Source: CAZCBX01 sp964497185
GTDB taxonomy: Bacteria > Bdellovibrionota_G > JALEGL01 > JAGRMV01
Assembly (NCBI GenBank): GCA_964497185.1
Contig: CAZCBX010000004.1
Location: forward strand, 62,001-126,000
Direction of reading: 5' to 3'
DNA: 64,000 nt
Position numbers and translations under genes: made by a program. Of this stretch, positions 1-6,351 are shown in pieces (within the stretch, counting starts at the first letter, position 1; the number at the start of each line of letters is the position of its first letter). The notes beneath the pieces were generated by a model. That model worked only from the letters and a program-made list of their open reading frames with translations. It had not been told where the DNA came from and did not search any database.

Positions 1-176
1 CCATGGGTTTTGACAAAGTCTTCCACCAGCTTAATGCTGTCATGCCAATAGGTAGAACTTGCGGGGTCATAATTTAATACAGGATCAAAAATCACTGCAT
101 CTTTGGTGGCGGGATCATAGACAACGTAAGTGAGGGTGGAGGTGTCGGTATCAAAAAATGCTTCGACTTGTTTCAT
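1..176 (-). CDS. MBL-fold hydrolase, persulfide dioxygenase/BLH type (partial)
   Basis: Only the first 58 codons lie in the window; the gene runs off the left edge. The ATG at 176 follows an AAGGATAA ribosome binding site. The N-terminus (YVVYDPATKDAVIFDPVLN, then a helix ending VEDFVKTH) is the usual opening of ETHE1/BLH-type metallo-beta-lactamase-fold hydrolases. The HxHxDH metal motif would come later and cannot be checked. Known members oxidise glutathione persulfide to sulfite. The gene starts 10 bases after the rhodanese gene, so both probably share the promoter at 744-772 and the ArsR-family repressor. It could instead be a related glyoxalase II-like hydrolase. Confidence 0.7.
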   Translation of the reverse strand, partial: MKQVEAFFDTDTSTLTYVVYDPATKDAVIFDPVLNYDPASSTYWHDSIKLVEDFVKTH

Positions 177-186
177 TGTTTTATCC

Positions 187-702
187 TTATTGGTTCCATG
201 GCATTTTGGCAAGCATCATACCCATGCCACATGTGTTGGTGACAGCTGAAAACATCAGGCCCACAGCGATAAAACCACTTAACCCATAGAAATAAGGATG
301 CACCAAACTTCCCAGTACGATGCCTGTAAAAACCAAAAAACCAGCCGTCAATCGAACCTGACGCTCCAACGACCATGTTTGGCTTGTGCCTTTGACGGTG
401 TCATGGCCTTGTGCTTTCCATGCGGCCAAGCCACCCTCTATGACTTGAAAGTGATCAAAGCCCATCTCATGCAGTGTGTTGGCTGCTTTGCATGCGCGAT
501 TGCCCGATTGGCATAGAATGAGATAGGTTTTATTTTTTTGGAGTTTTGAAGCTTCTTCGTCAAAACGGGTCAACGGCGCGTGGTGGCTTTCGGCAATGTG
601 TTCAGAGGTGAATTCTGAGCGTTCACGCACGTCCAAGACGATGCATTGATCATTTTCCAACTTGCTTTTGGCCTGAGCCACATCAATAAAATCTGGGTTC
701 AT
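187..702 (-). CDS. Rhodanese domain protein with C-terminal DUF2892 membrane region (YgaP-like)
   Basis: This 171-residue protein has a rhodanese domain (about residues 5-100) with the active-site loop CQSGNR and catalytic Cys64. Two hydrophobic segments follow (about 118-134 and 138-156), including the TNTCGMG stretch typical of DUF2892. This layout is that of YgaP, an inner-membrane sulfurtransferase that carries persulfide sulfur on its cysteine. A strong AAGGAGT site precedes the ATG at 702. With the downstream MBL hydrolase and the divergent ArsR gene it forms a recognisable sulfide/persulfide detoxification unit. The link to persulfide substrates is inferred from the families. Confidence 0.88.
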   Translation of the reverse strand: MNPDFIDVAQAKSKLENDQCIVLDVRERSEFTSEHIAESHHAPLTRFDEEASKLQKNKTYLILCQSGNRACKAANTLHEMGFDHFQVIEGGLAAWKAQGHDTVKGTSQTWSLERQVRLTAGFLVFTGIVLGSLVHPYFYGLSGFIAVGLMFSAVTNTCGMGMMLAKMPWNQ

Positions 703-711
703 TCTGACTCC

Positions 712-740
712 TTGAGATTTTGTGGTTTTTTCTTTATAAT
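712..740 (+). promoter_or_regulatory. Promoter of the ArsR-family gene
   Basis: A TTGAGA box (712-717) and a TATAAT box (735-740) are separated by exactly 17 bases. Transcription would begin near 747, at the left edge of the palindromic operator, so bound repressor would cover the start site. The leader is about 28 bases and has no visible ribosome binding site. Confidence 0.6.
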
Positions 741-743
741 ATA

Positions 744-772
744 ACTATATAACCATTTGGTTATATAATCAA
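744..772 (-). promoter_or_regulatory. Promoter of the rhodanese/MBL operon
   Basis: Read on the minus strand, TTGATT (772-767) and TATAGT (749-744) are 17 bases apart. The operator palindrome fills the spacer between the two boxes, a classical repression geometry. Transcription would run left into the rhodanese gene. Confidence 0.5.
746..767. promoter_or_regulatory. Palindromic operator between divergent genes
   Basis: TATATAACCA (746-755) and TGGTTATATA (758-767) form a perfect 10-bp inverted repeat with a TT centre. Its A/T-rich dyad form suits an ArsR-family winged helix-turn-helix dimer. It lies in the spacer of the minus-strand promoter and at the start site of the plus-strand one, so one bound dimer could shut both genes. 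Confidence 0.65.
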
Positions 773-775
773 GTG

Positions 776-1072
776 ATGAAAAAGAAAAAAACACTCGCCG
801 CGCATGACATTGATTCTGTGGCTCAAAAATTTAAGGTGCTCTCGGACCCCTCCCGTTTGTCCATTGTGGCGCTATTAATGGATGGCCCCTTAAAAGTATC
901 GGATATCGTGGAAAAAATGGACTGCAGTCAGCCGAATGTAAGCAAGCATTTGCAAATGCTTTATCAGGCTCAAATGGTGAGCCGCACGAGAAAAGGCAGC
1001 CACGTATTGTACGAAATTTCAGATCCACGGGTGTACAAGCTTTGTGATGTGATGTGCCAGTCCATCAAATGA
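776..1072 (+). CDS. ArsR-family transcriptional repressor (BigR/YgaV-like by context)
   Basis: A 98-residue winged helix-turn-helix protein with the ArsR signature: VLSDPSRLSIVALL, a DIVEKM turn, and a recognition helix around SQPNVSKHLQML. Its cysteines are C50 at the start of the recognition helix and a C-terminal LCDVMC pair. BigR/SqrR-type sulfide sensors use one cysteine in the second helix and one near the C-terminus. The C-terminal position fits but the first does not match exactly, so the sensing chemistry is unsettled. A GTG codon at 773 directly precedes the ATG at 776 and neither has a clear ribosome binding site. The divergent rhodanese and MBL genes suggest it senses sulfide or persulfide. 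Confidence 0.85.
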   Translation: MKKKKTLAAHDIDSVAQKFKVLSDPSRLSIVALLMDGPLKVSDIVEKMDCSQPNVSKHLQMLYQAQMVSRTRKGSHVLYEISDPRVYKLCDVMCQSIK

Positions 1073-1136
1073 AACGCCTTGGCGCGCATTGCCTGATAAA
1101 CCAATGATTTTAAAACAACGAAAGATACGGCGGTCG

Positions 1137-2513
1137 TTATTCTTTGTTGAGAATAAACAGCAAGCCCCTTCGTTGATGAATGGGAATGGATATATCGCGC
1201 GTGGCGCCAACGTGACCGGGCTTGTTGACTTCCAAATGCATTTTTTGGTCGGCGTGGACCAAAAAAGTGGTCAAAGGGGTGGAGTCGGATATTTTTTTCC
1301 CGTTAATTTTTACAGTGGCGCCCGGTGGATTGCTGATGATTTCTAAAAACGCCGTTTTGGGACCAGGGCTCTGTGGAAAGGTGGTTTTTTCCAAATCCAG
1401 CACTTTTTCTTTGGCTTCTTTGACCGTGAGTATGGTGCGGTAAGCGGGCGCTTTTTTTTCAACGGTTTTGACGGGCGCATCATCAAAAAGAGACTGTTCT
1501 TCTTCTTCGATGGTCATGGGCTCCATGGGTTCAGGCTCAGCAGGCCAAAACACCCAAATGGCCATCATGGTAATGCAGAAAATGGAACACAAACTGCTCC
1601 AAAAAAGGACGCTGTTTTGTCGCCATTGGACATACCAAGGGTCTTGTATTTTTGGCATGGTGTAGCCCCGTGTCAAAGTGGGAGAGGGGTGCAATTCAGA
1701 GGTGGCTTCAGAAGCAACAGGATCGTCGCCCACGGCAGGCTGCGCTTGGTCTTTGAGATTGGGCAGCGTGTCGGGAGAAAAGGGAGGTTCGGTGGCCTCA
1801 GGATCTTCTTCATTCAGGTCATCATCGTGATCAGATGATGCTTGGGCGGCCGTTGGTGGGGAATAAATTTGATTTTCTGCCGCCACTTCCAGCATGTCTT
1901 GATCATCGTCTGATGATAGCTCGATGGGCGATGAATCTTGCGCTTGGTCTGTTTCCAGTTGCTCTTCTTCATTTTCATTGAGCGCCATGCTGTTAGCAAC
2001 GGATGCTTCTTGGGGGGCGTGTTCTTCGCTTTTTTCTTTGGGTGCATCCACCCCGGAGAAATCAAAGAGGGAAGAGGCGGCTTCATCCTCCAGCACAAGA
2101 TCTCCGTATGCGTGCAGCGTGTGGAGCATAATGCGTGCTCCCGAAGCGGTCGTGGCTGGTCCCCATTCTTGGGTTTGTGGATGTTGATCTTGCAGTTTTT
2201 CAAGAACATCTTCGGTGATCATGCAACAGCCGGGGCTTAGTTCGCGAATTAGATCCTTGGCGTCTGTCACCAAAGAACTTTGCGGGCCGCGTAAAATAAG
2301 TATGCTGTAGGTACAAGAGGGCTCTTTGAGGCAATCTTGTAAAAAGAGCAGGGCGGTTTGCGCCGCGTAGTGGGCTTTGCCAAAAATGCCCAGGATCCTT
2401 TTTTTCTGACCAAATTTTTTGCCTTTGTGCTCTGCAATGAGCTCGGTCAGCTTTTGTTCGTGTTCAGGATCAATGACCGCGTACACGCCATAATACATTC
2501 TTTCTTGCGTCAT
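1137..2513 (-). CDS. Single-pass membrane protein with C-terminal PEGA domain
   Basis: 458 residues. Residues 1-140 form a compact region, GIFGKAHYAAQTALLFLQD to GARIMLHTL, that I cannot assign; ILILRGPQSSLVTDAKDLI resembles a Rossmann-like strand-helix. Residues about 150-300 are acidic and low in complexity. One membrane segment lies near 303-322, then a short acidic linker and a PEGA domain (about 389-445: ISNPPGATVKINGKKI, then TPLTTFLV). The PEGA part should be periplasmic and the N-terminus cytoplasmic. PEGA domains are common in envelope proteins of deltaproteobacteria. It is divergent from the YfgM-like gene, with 67 bases between them. The function is unknown. Confidence 0.75.
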   Translation of the reverse strand: MTQERMYYGVYAVIDPEHEQKLTELIAEHKGKKFGQKKRILGIFGKAHYAAQTALLFLQDCLKEPSCTYSILILRGPQSSLVTDAKDLIRELSPGCCMITEDVLEKLQDQHPQTQEWGPATTASGARIMLHTLHAYGDLVLEDEAASSLFDFSGVDAPKEKSEEHAPQEASVANSMALNENEEEQLETDQAQDSSPIELSSDDDQDMLEVAAENQIYSPPTAAQASSDHDDDLNEEDPEATEPPFSPDTLPNLKDQAQPAVGDDPVASEATSELHPSPTLTRGYTMPKIQDPWYVQWRQNSVLFWSSLCSIFCITMMAIWVFWPAEPEPMEPMTIEEEEQSLFDDAPVKTVEKKAPAYRTILTVKEAKEKVLDLEKTTFPQSPGPKTAFLEIISNPPGATVKINGKKISDSTPLTTFLVHADQKMHLEVNKPGHVGATRDISIPIHQRRGLLFILNKE

Positions 2514-2580
2514 AAAAAATTAAATTTATCATGATACGAAACATTTGCCCAAATCTTTCAGTTTTGTTAGAAGCGTCAGC

Positions 2581-3267
2581 ATGGCTAAACCAATGAAAAA
2601 AGAAGAGCTGCGACGTCCAGATGCATTTGTCCAGTGGATTGACTCAAGTGCCCAGTGGATGAAAAAGCACACGCGATTGCTGTGGATTTTTTTGGCGTTG
2701 GTGATTGCTTCAAGTGTCACCGTGTGGATTGTCATTAAAAATCAAAACATGGAAAACAAGCTGGCTGCAACCGCCTATTATGAGCTGATGCAAAAAGCGC
2801 CAGCCTCAGCTGAATCCAATTCAACGCAAGACTGGGCACAATTTCTGCCCGAAGTTCAGGCTTTTGTGGAAAAGCATGGCAGCGCTGATTTGGCCGCACC
2901 GGCACTCATGCTTTTGGCCAAAGCGCACTACGCCACGGGCGATTTTAAAAGCGCACAAGCGACGTATCAACGAGCGCTGGATGAACTGGATGCCGATTAC
3001 CACTATTTGGCCAAAGAGGGCATCGCGCTTTCGTTGCAAGCTCAGGATCAGATGGATCAAAGCATCGAACTTTTAGAAACATTGGCCAACAACACAGACA
3101 ACCCCTTGCAAGAAATGCACATGTGGTACCTGGCCCTGGCTTATCAGGCCAAAGGTGATCAAGACCAAGCGTTAAAAACGCTTCAAGCGTTTGAGCAAAC
3201 ATTTCCCACTTCTGTATTAAAGGAAAAAGTTCAGACCGAAATTGCACTGCTTGAGCCTTCTCTATGA
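2581..3267 (+). CDS. YfgM-like TPR protein anchored in the inner membrane
   Basis: The chosen ATG at 2581 gives 228 residues: a short cytoplasmic N-terminus, a membrane segment near 33-52 (LLWIFLALVIASSVTVWIVI), then a periplasmic part with TPR-like helical pairs (APALMLLAKAHYATGDFKSA; WYLALAYQAKGDQDQALKTL). This is the plan of YfgM, which in E. coli lies next to bamB and works with periplasmic chaperones. A BamB-like gene follows one gene later, which supports the call. An in-frame TTG at 2545 would add 12 residues but has no ribosome binding site. The stop overlaps the next start by 4 bases. Confidence 0.7.
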   Translation: MAKPMKKEELRRPDAFVQWIDSSAQWMKKHTRLLWIFLALVIASSVTVWIVIKNQNMENKLAATAYYELMQKAPASAESNSTQDWAQFLPEVQAFVEKHGSADLAAPALMLLAKAHYATGDFKSAQATYQRALDELDADYHYLAKEGIALSLQAQDQMDQSIELLETLANNTDNPLQEMHMWYLALAYQAKGDQDQALKTLQAFEQTFPTSVLKEKVQTEIALLEPSL

Positions 3268-3902
3268 AGTTGTTGAAAGAGGCTTTGTGTCTTTTGCTGC
3301 TGATGGCAAGCAGTGGCGCCCAGGCATTTGAATATGTCGACGAAAAGGTTAGCTACGTTAATCATAAATTTTTAAGTTTCCGCGTTGGTTTGGGCACGCA
3401 CACCTTTGTGGAAAACGATTTTGTCGATGGCAAACCTGGGTTTTCAGCCGTGCTGGGTCTACAACACACGGTTACGGACGGAATTGACTTGGAGTTTTAT
3501 TATCAGTTCTCCACTTTCTTGTTTGACTCACCTGACCCCATTTTAACGGGTCAAACCATTGAAACGCGCACAGGCATGCATCAAGAGGTGCTTCGTGCAA
3601 TTTTTTATTATCCACGCACCATGGCGCAACCATTTATCAGTGCCGGACTGGGCGGCTATCATTTTACAGGGCTGAACTCGGAAACCGTGTTAGATTTTGG
3701 TTCTTATGCCTTGCAAGCGCCCATTGGTGCAGGGCTGCGCGGGTATTTAAAAAAGAATGTTTTGTCTTTTCAATTTGAATATACCTATCACTGGATGTGG
3801 AACGACCAACAGTCCGATGAAACACTTTCCATTTTGGGCATTGAGGATTTCCAAGTGGATGGGTATTCACTCATGGCGTCTTTTACTTTTCACTGGTTTT
3901 AA
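3264..3902 (+). CDS. Outer-membrane beta-barrel protein
   Basis: 212 residues with a signal peptide (MKLLKEALCLLLLMASSGAQA) cleaved before FEYVDE. The rest alternates polar and hydrophobic residues in about eight strands rich in Tyr, Phe and Gly (FRVGLGTHTF, GFSAVLGLQHTV, GIDLEFYYQF, GYSLMASFTFHWF). It ends in Trp-Phe, the usual C-terminal signal for insertion by the Bam complex. It resembles the small barrel family common in myxobacteria and Bdellovibrio. It lies between YfgM-like and BamB-like genes with a 4-base overlap upstream and 3 bases downstream, so it is surely co-transcribed. The cargo or partner is unknown. Confidence 0.75.
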   Translation: MKLLKEALCLLLLMASSGAQAFEYVDEKVSYVNHKFLSFRVGLGTHTFVENDFVDGKPGFSAVLGLQHTVTDGIDLEFYYQFSTFLFDSPDPILTGQTIETRTGMHQEVLRAIFYYPRTMAQPFISAGLGGYHFTGLNSETVLDFGSYALQAPIGAGLRGYLKKNVLSFQFEYTYHWMWNDQQSDETLSILGIEDFQVDGYSLMASFTFHWF

Positions 3903-3905
3903 AAA

Positions 3906-5018
3906 ATGAAAAATCGCAACATCACCAACATTTCCCTTTCTTTATTGCCAATGATGATGGCTTTGTCGATGATCGCTGGTTGTGCCAAAGGGCCTTTGCG
4001 CGACATTCACCAATCTCGGTATGTGGGCGGCATTGGGGCGAAATTTTCAAAAAAGAATATTGGCTTGGCTTATTTAAGTTCAGGCCCCAATCGGTTGTAT
4101 TGGGGCTTGTTGGATGGCACCGTGATGTGCGTGGATGCCCAGTCGCATAAAAAAAAGTGGTCTGCAACGTTGGACTCCTCGGTTTCAACCCCCATGGCCA
4201 TTGGCCCAAACCGCTTGTATGTAGGCACGACCGAAGGTCGAATCTGGGCCCTGGATCGCGAAACAGGCAAGACGATATGGAATAAGTCGTATGGCCGAAG
4301 CGCGCGGGGACCCATGGCCCTATGGCAAGATGCGCTGGCTTTTGTTAGTCTCGACGGCAAGTTGACCGTGTTGCAGGCAGAAACGGGTGAATTGCTGCTT
4401 CAGGAGAGCTTTTTTCAGTCTCAATCGTTTACCGCGGCTTTTGCCATGCGTTCAGCACCCCATTCAGATTATTGGGTATTGGCTTTGCCCAGTGGTGAAA
4501 TTTTGGCATTGGATGCATCTTACAGTGTGATCTGGAAACAGTCTTTTCCCACCACCCAAAGCAAAAACAATTTTTGGTCCACCGTGGCTTCGTTGGATGT
4601 TCATCCCGATGGTACTTGGGTGACACCAGTGATGAAGCCGCCTTTTCTATTGGATGCACAGGGCCAAGTATTGAGCACGTTGGACTCCGTGGTTTCGCAA
4701 ACCCCACCGGCCAAACTTAATAACCAACAGTGGCTTTGGGCGCATCAAGACGGTATTTTTAAGGTGGATATGAATACGCGTCAACTTTTGCAAACGTATG
4801 CTTACAGTCAACCCAGCCCGCTTTTATCCATTCAAGCAAAAGAGGACACTTGGTATACCCTAACCGCAGATGGATCGTTGGATGTGTACAATCCAGACAA
4901 AGAGCAAACCCTGTGGACGTACCGAACCCAGTCTCCGGCCAAGGGTCAGTTGCATGCGTTGTCAGAAGCGTATTGGTTTTTAAATCAGCGAGGCCAGCTG
5001 TTTGAAATAATGCCGTAG
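3906..5018 (+). CDS. BamB-like beta-propeller lipoprotein (PQQ-type repeats)
   Basis: 370 residues, close to the usual BamB length. A lipobox MIAGC puts the lipidated cysteine at 26. The mature part has repeated propeller blades of the form LYWGLLDGTVMCVDAQSHK, LYVGTTEGRIWALDRETGK and LWTYRTQSPAKGQLHAL, typical of PQQ-like repeats. BamB is the scaffold lipoprotein of the outer-membrane barrel assembly complex, and its neighbour in E. coli is YfgM, as here two genes upstream. The assignment is therefore likely, but other PQQ-repeat lipoproteins exist. It is the last gene of the three-gene operon. Confidence 0.72.
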   Translation: MKNRNITNISLSLLPMMMALSMIAGCAKGPLRDIHQSRYVGGIGAKFSKKNIGLAYLSSGPNRLYWGLLDGTVMCVDAQSHKKKWSATLDSSVSTPMAIGPNRLYVGTTEGRIWALDRETGKTIWNKSYGRSARGPMALWQDALAFVSLDGKLTVLQAETGELLLQESFFQSQSFTAAFAMRSAPHSDYWVLALPSGEILALDASYSVIWKQSFPTTQSKNNFWSTVASLDVHPDGTWVTPVMKPPFLLDAQGQVLSTLDSVVSQTPPAKLNNQQWLWAHQDGIFKVDMNTRQLLQTYAYSQPSPLLSIQAKEDTWYTLTADGSLDVYNPDKEQTLWTYRTQSPAKGQLHALSEAYWFLNQRGQLFEIMP

Positions 5019-5070
5019 AAAAAATCTGGCCACCAAGAAAAACCTATGCTACATGAGAAAATCCTAATTC

Positions 5071-5257
5071 GGCGGGGTAGCTTAAGTTGGTTAGAGCGGG
5101 TGCTTCATCGTTACTTAAGTCGGAGGGTTCGACGAGCATACTTTGCGAAGGCAAAGTTAATCAACTGTTTTTTTTGGCCGGTGACCTGCCGCAGGTAGGT
5201 GGACAAAAAAAATCCTTACGAAGCGGCAACACGAGAGTGTTGCAAATCCCTTCGGGT
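5071..5257 (+). pseudogene. Decayed tRNA-Met copy with an insertion in the T-loop
   Basis: The first 37 bases match the intact tRNA at 5338 almost exactly, up to the CAT anticodon. After that the anticodon stem no longer pairs. The T-arm 5' half ends at GGGTTCGA (5127-5134), and about 110 bases of hairpins follow before AATCCCT resumes the tRNA sequence at 5245. The acceptor 3' strand is lost. Hairpins inside the insertion are CTTTGC-GAAG-GCAAAG (5141-5156) and GCAACAC-GAGA-GTGTTGC (5226-5243). The upstream flank (AAAAACCTATGCTACATGA) also matches the flank of the intact tRNA, so the gene and its promoter were duplicated together. Confidence 0.65.
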
Positions 5258-5337
5258 ATCTCTGAACGTGTGCGCGGGCAGAGTTAAAAGAAGTAGTGTT
5301 GGTGAAAAACTTATGCTACATGAAAAAATTCAAACTT

Positions 5338-5414
5338 GGCGGGGTAGCTCAGTTGGTTAGAGCGGGTGCTTCATACGCACTAGGTCGGGGGTTCGAATCC
5401 CTCCTCCGCTACCA
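5338..5414 (+). tRNA. tRNA-Met (CAT)
   Basis: A full 77-base cloverleaf with encoded CCA. The D-arm is GCTC/GAGC, the anticodon stem GGTGC/GCACT around loop TTCATAC (anticodon CAT), and the T-arm GGGGG/CCCTC with loop TTCGAAT. The acceptor stem is GGCGGGG/CTCCGCT with G-T pairs at 1-72 and 6-67. It lacks the C1-A72 mismatch and the GGG/CCC anticodon-stem pairs of initiator tRNA, so elongator Met is most likely. Lysidine-modified tRNA-Ile cannot be excluded by eye. A palindromic terminator-like hairpin begins 13 bases downstream. Confidence 0.92.
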
Positions 5415-5427
5415 TAGTTCATACTAA

Positions 5428-5450
5428 GATAAAAATAGTAGGCCCCAACC
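5428..5450. repeat. Left arm of a long palindrome, cut by the assembly gap
   Basis: These 23 bases are identical to the first 23 bases of the 25-base left arm at 5766-5790. The matching right arm is hidden in the N run. By comparison with the complete copy, about 54 bases are missing, not the 100 placeholder bases. Confidence 0.75.
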
Positions 5451-5550
5451 NNNNNNNNNNNNNNNNNNNNNNNNNNNNNNNNNNNNNNNNNNNNNNNNNN
5501 NNNNNNNNNNNNNNNNNNNNNNNNNNNNNNNNNNNNNNNNNNNNNNNNNN
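5451..5550. other. Assembly gap (100 N)
   Basis: A run of exactly 100 N, a standard scaffold placeholder. It begins inside a long palindrome, where short-read assembly often fails. The number of tandem units in the real chromosome is therefore uncertain. Confidence 0.99.
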
Positions 5551-5626
5551 AGTGATGGGTTGTGCGATAGATGGGTTTCTTCCTATGGAGAGATGGGTTG
5601 GTTGGGGGAGGGTGAGAACCCCCGAT

Positions 5627-5739
5627 GGGTTCGACGACGGATGGCCGGTGGCGGCCATTGATAAAAAGTAGGCTTATTGGCGAAGCCGATAAGGCTATCT
5701 TTGGGAAGCGAGCGACGGCGCAAGCCGTTGCTAAATCCC
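5627..5739. repeat. Three-hairpin element between tRNA T-loop halves, copy A
   Basis: Between GGGTTCGA (5627-5634) and AAATCCC (5733-5739) lie three hairpins: ATGGCC/GGCCAT (5641-5658), CTTATTGGC-GAA-GCCGATAAG (5673-5693, one G-T pair) and AGCGACGGC-GCAA-GCCGTTGCT (5711-5732, GNRA loop). The flanks are the two halves of a tRNA T-loop. The same arrangement with different stem sequence is seen at 5127-5250. Confidence 0.6.
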
Positions 5740-5765
5740 TCCTCCGCTACCATAGTTCATACTAA

Positions 5766-5838
5766 GATAAAAATAGTAGGCCCCAACCGATGGCTCGCTT
5801 CGCTGCGCTTTATTCGGTTGGGGCCTACTATTTTTATC
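5766..5838. repeat. Long palindrome with 25-bp perfect arms
   Basis: Arms at 5766-5790 and 5814-5838 are perfect reverse complements over 25 bases. They are GC-rich inside (GGCCCCAACCGA) and end in A and T tracts. The 23-base loop contains CTCGCTTCGCTGCG, shared with the dispersed palindromes at 29492, 53839, 54013 and 58967. As RNA it would be an intrinsic terminator in either direction, fitting a place just after tRNA sequence. Confidence 0.8.
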
Positions 5839-5918
5839 CCGGAGTGATGGGTTGTGCGATAGATGGGTTTCTTCCTATGGAGAGATGGGTTGGTTGGGGG
5901 AGGGTGAGAACCCCCGAT

Positions 5919-6031
5919 GGGTTCGACGACGGATGGCCGGTGGCGGCCATTGATAAAAAGTAGGCTTATTGGCGAAGCCGATAAGGCTGTCTTTGGGAAG
6001 CGAGCGACGGCGTAAGCCGTTGCTATATCCC
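5919..6031. repeat. Three-hairpin element between tRNA T-loop halves, copy B
   Basis: Same structure as the element 292 bases upstream. The third hairpin is AGCGACGGC-GTAA-GCCGTTGCT (6003-6024). Its loop changed from GCAA to GTAA, which keeps the GNRA rule. The following bases are ATATCCC instead of AAATCCC. Confidence 0.6.
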
Positions 6032-6057
6032 TCCTCCGCTACCATAGTTCTTATTAA

Positions 6058-6214
6058 GATAAAAATGATAGGCCCCAACCGATGGCTCGCTTCTTTCATG
6101 TGGAATAGCCTTCGGCTATATCATACTGCTTCTCAACGCCGACAAAAGCATTTGCTTTTGTTGTTGGTGGCGTTTCGAGATGCTTTATTCGGTTGGGGGC
6201 CTATCATTTTTATC
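6058..6214. repeat. Long palindrome with nested hairpins in its loop
   Basis: Arms at 6058-6082 and 6189-6214 pair over 25 bases with one bulged G. Relative to the 5766 copy both arms changed together (ATAGTAGG to ATGATAGG on the left, CCTACTAT to CCTATCAT on the right). The enlarged loop holds further palindromes: ATAGCC/GGCTAT near 6107-6121, and ACAAAAGCA-TT-TGCTTTTGT near 6142-6161 inside an AACGCC/GGCGTT pair. Confidence 0.75.
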
Positions 6215-6351
6215 CCGGAGTGATGGGTTGTGCGATAGATGGGTTTCTTCCTATGGAGAGATGGGTTGGTTGGAGGGGGGGGTGAGAACCCCCGATGGGT
6301 TTGATGGATGGTTGTCGTTGCTTGTGTGGGGGAGTCTGATAAAGAGGGGGC

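Larger units (their letters stand above)
5397..6300. repeat. Tandem array of about 292-bp units carrying the tRNA 3' end
   Basis: The tRNA 3' end (ATCCCTCCTCCGCTACCA and the flank TAGTTC) recurs with its final ACCA at 5411, 5749 and 6041. Each is followed by a long palindrome, a G-rich spacer (GTGATGGGTTGTGCGATAGA onward) and a three-hairpin element. The fully sequenced period is 292 bases. The first unit contains the N-gap and the last stops near 6300, where GGGTT no longer continues as CGACGACGG. The two complete stretches differ at only about eight positions. No credible protein is encoded here. A tandem duplication or repeated integration at the tRNA 3' end would explain the layout. Confidence 0.8.

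Noticed and set aside
5071..5330. Group I intron in a tRNA gene
   Set aside because: The 5' exon stops near the anticodon and hairpins follow, but there is no conserved P7 or guanosine-site sequence, no terminal G before a 3' exon, and no 3' exon that restores the tRNA.
5071..5330. tmRNA or RNase P RNA
   Set aside because: There is no tag reading frame, no RNase P core such as GAGGAAAGUC, and the length and ends do not match.
5397..6300. CRISPR array
   Set aside because: The units are 292 bases, carry tRNA 3' ends and have no short repeat with spacers of uniform size. No cas gene is present.
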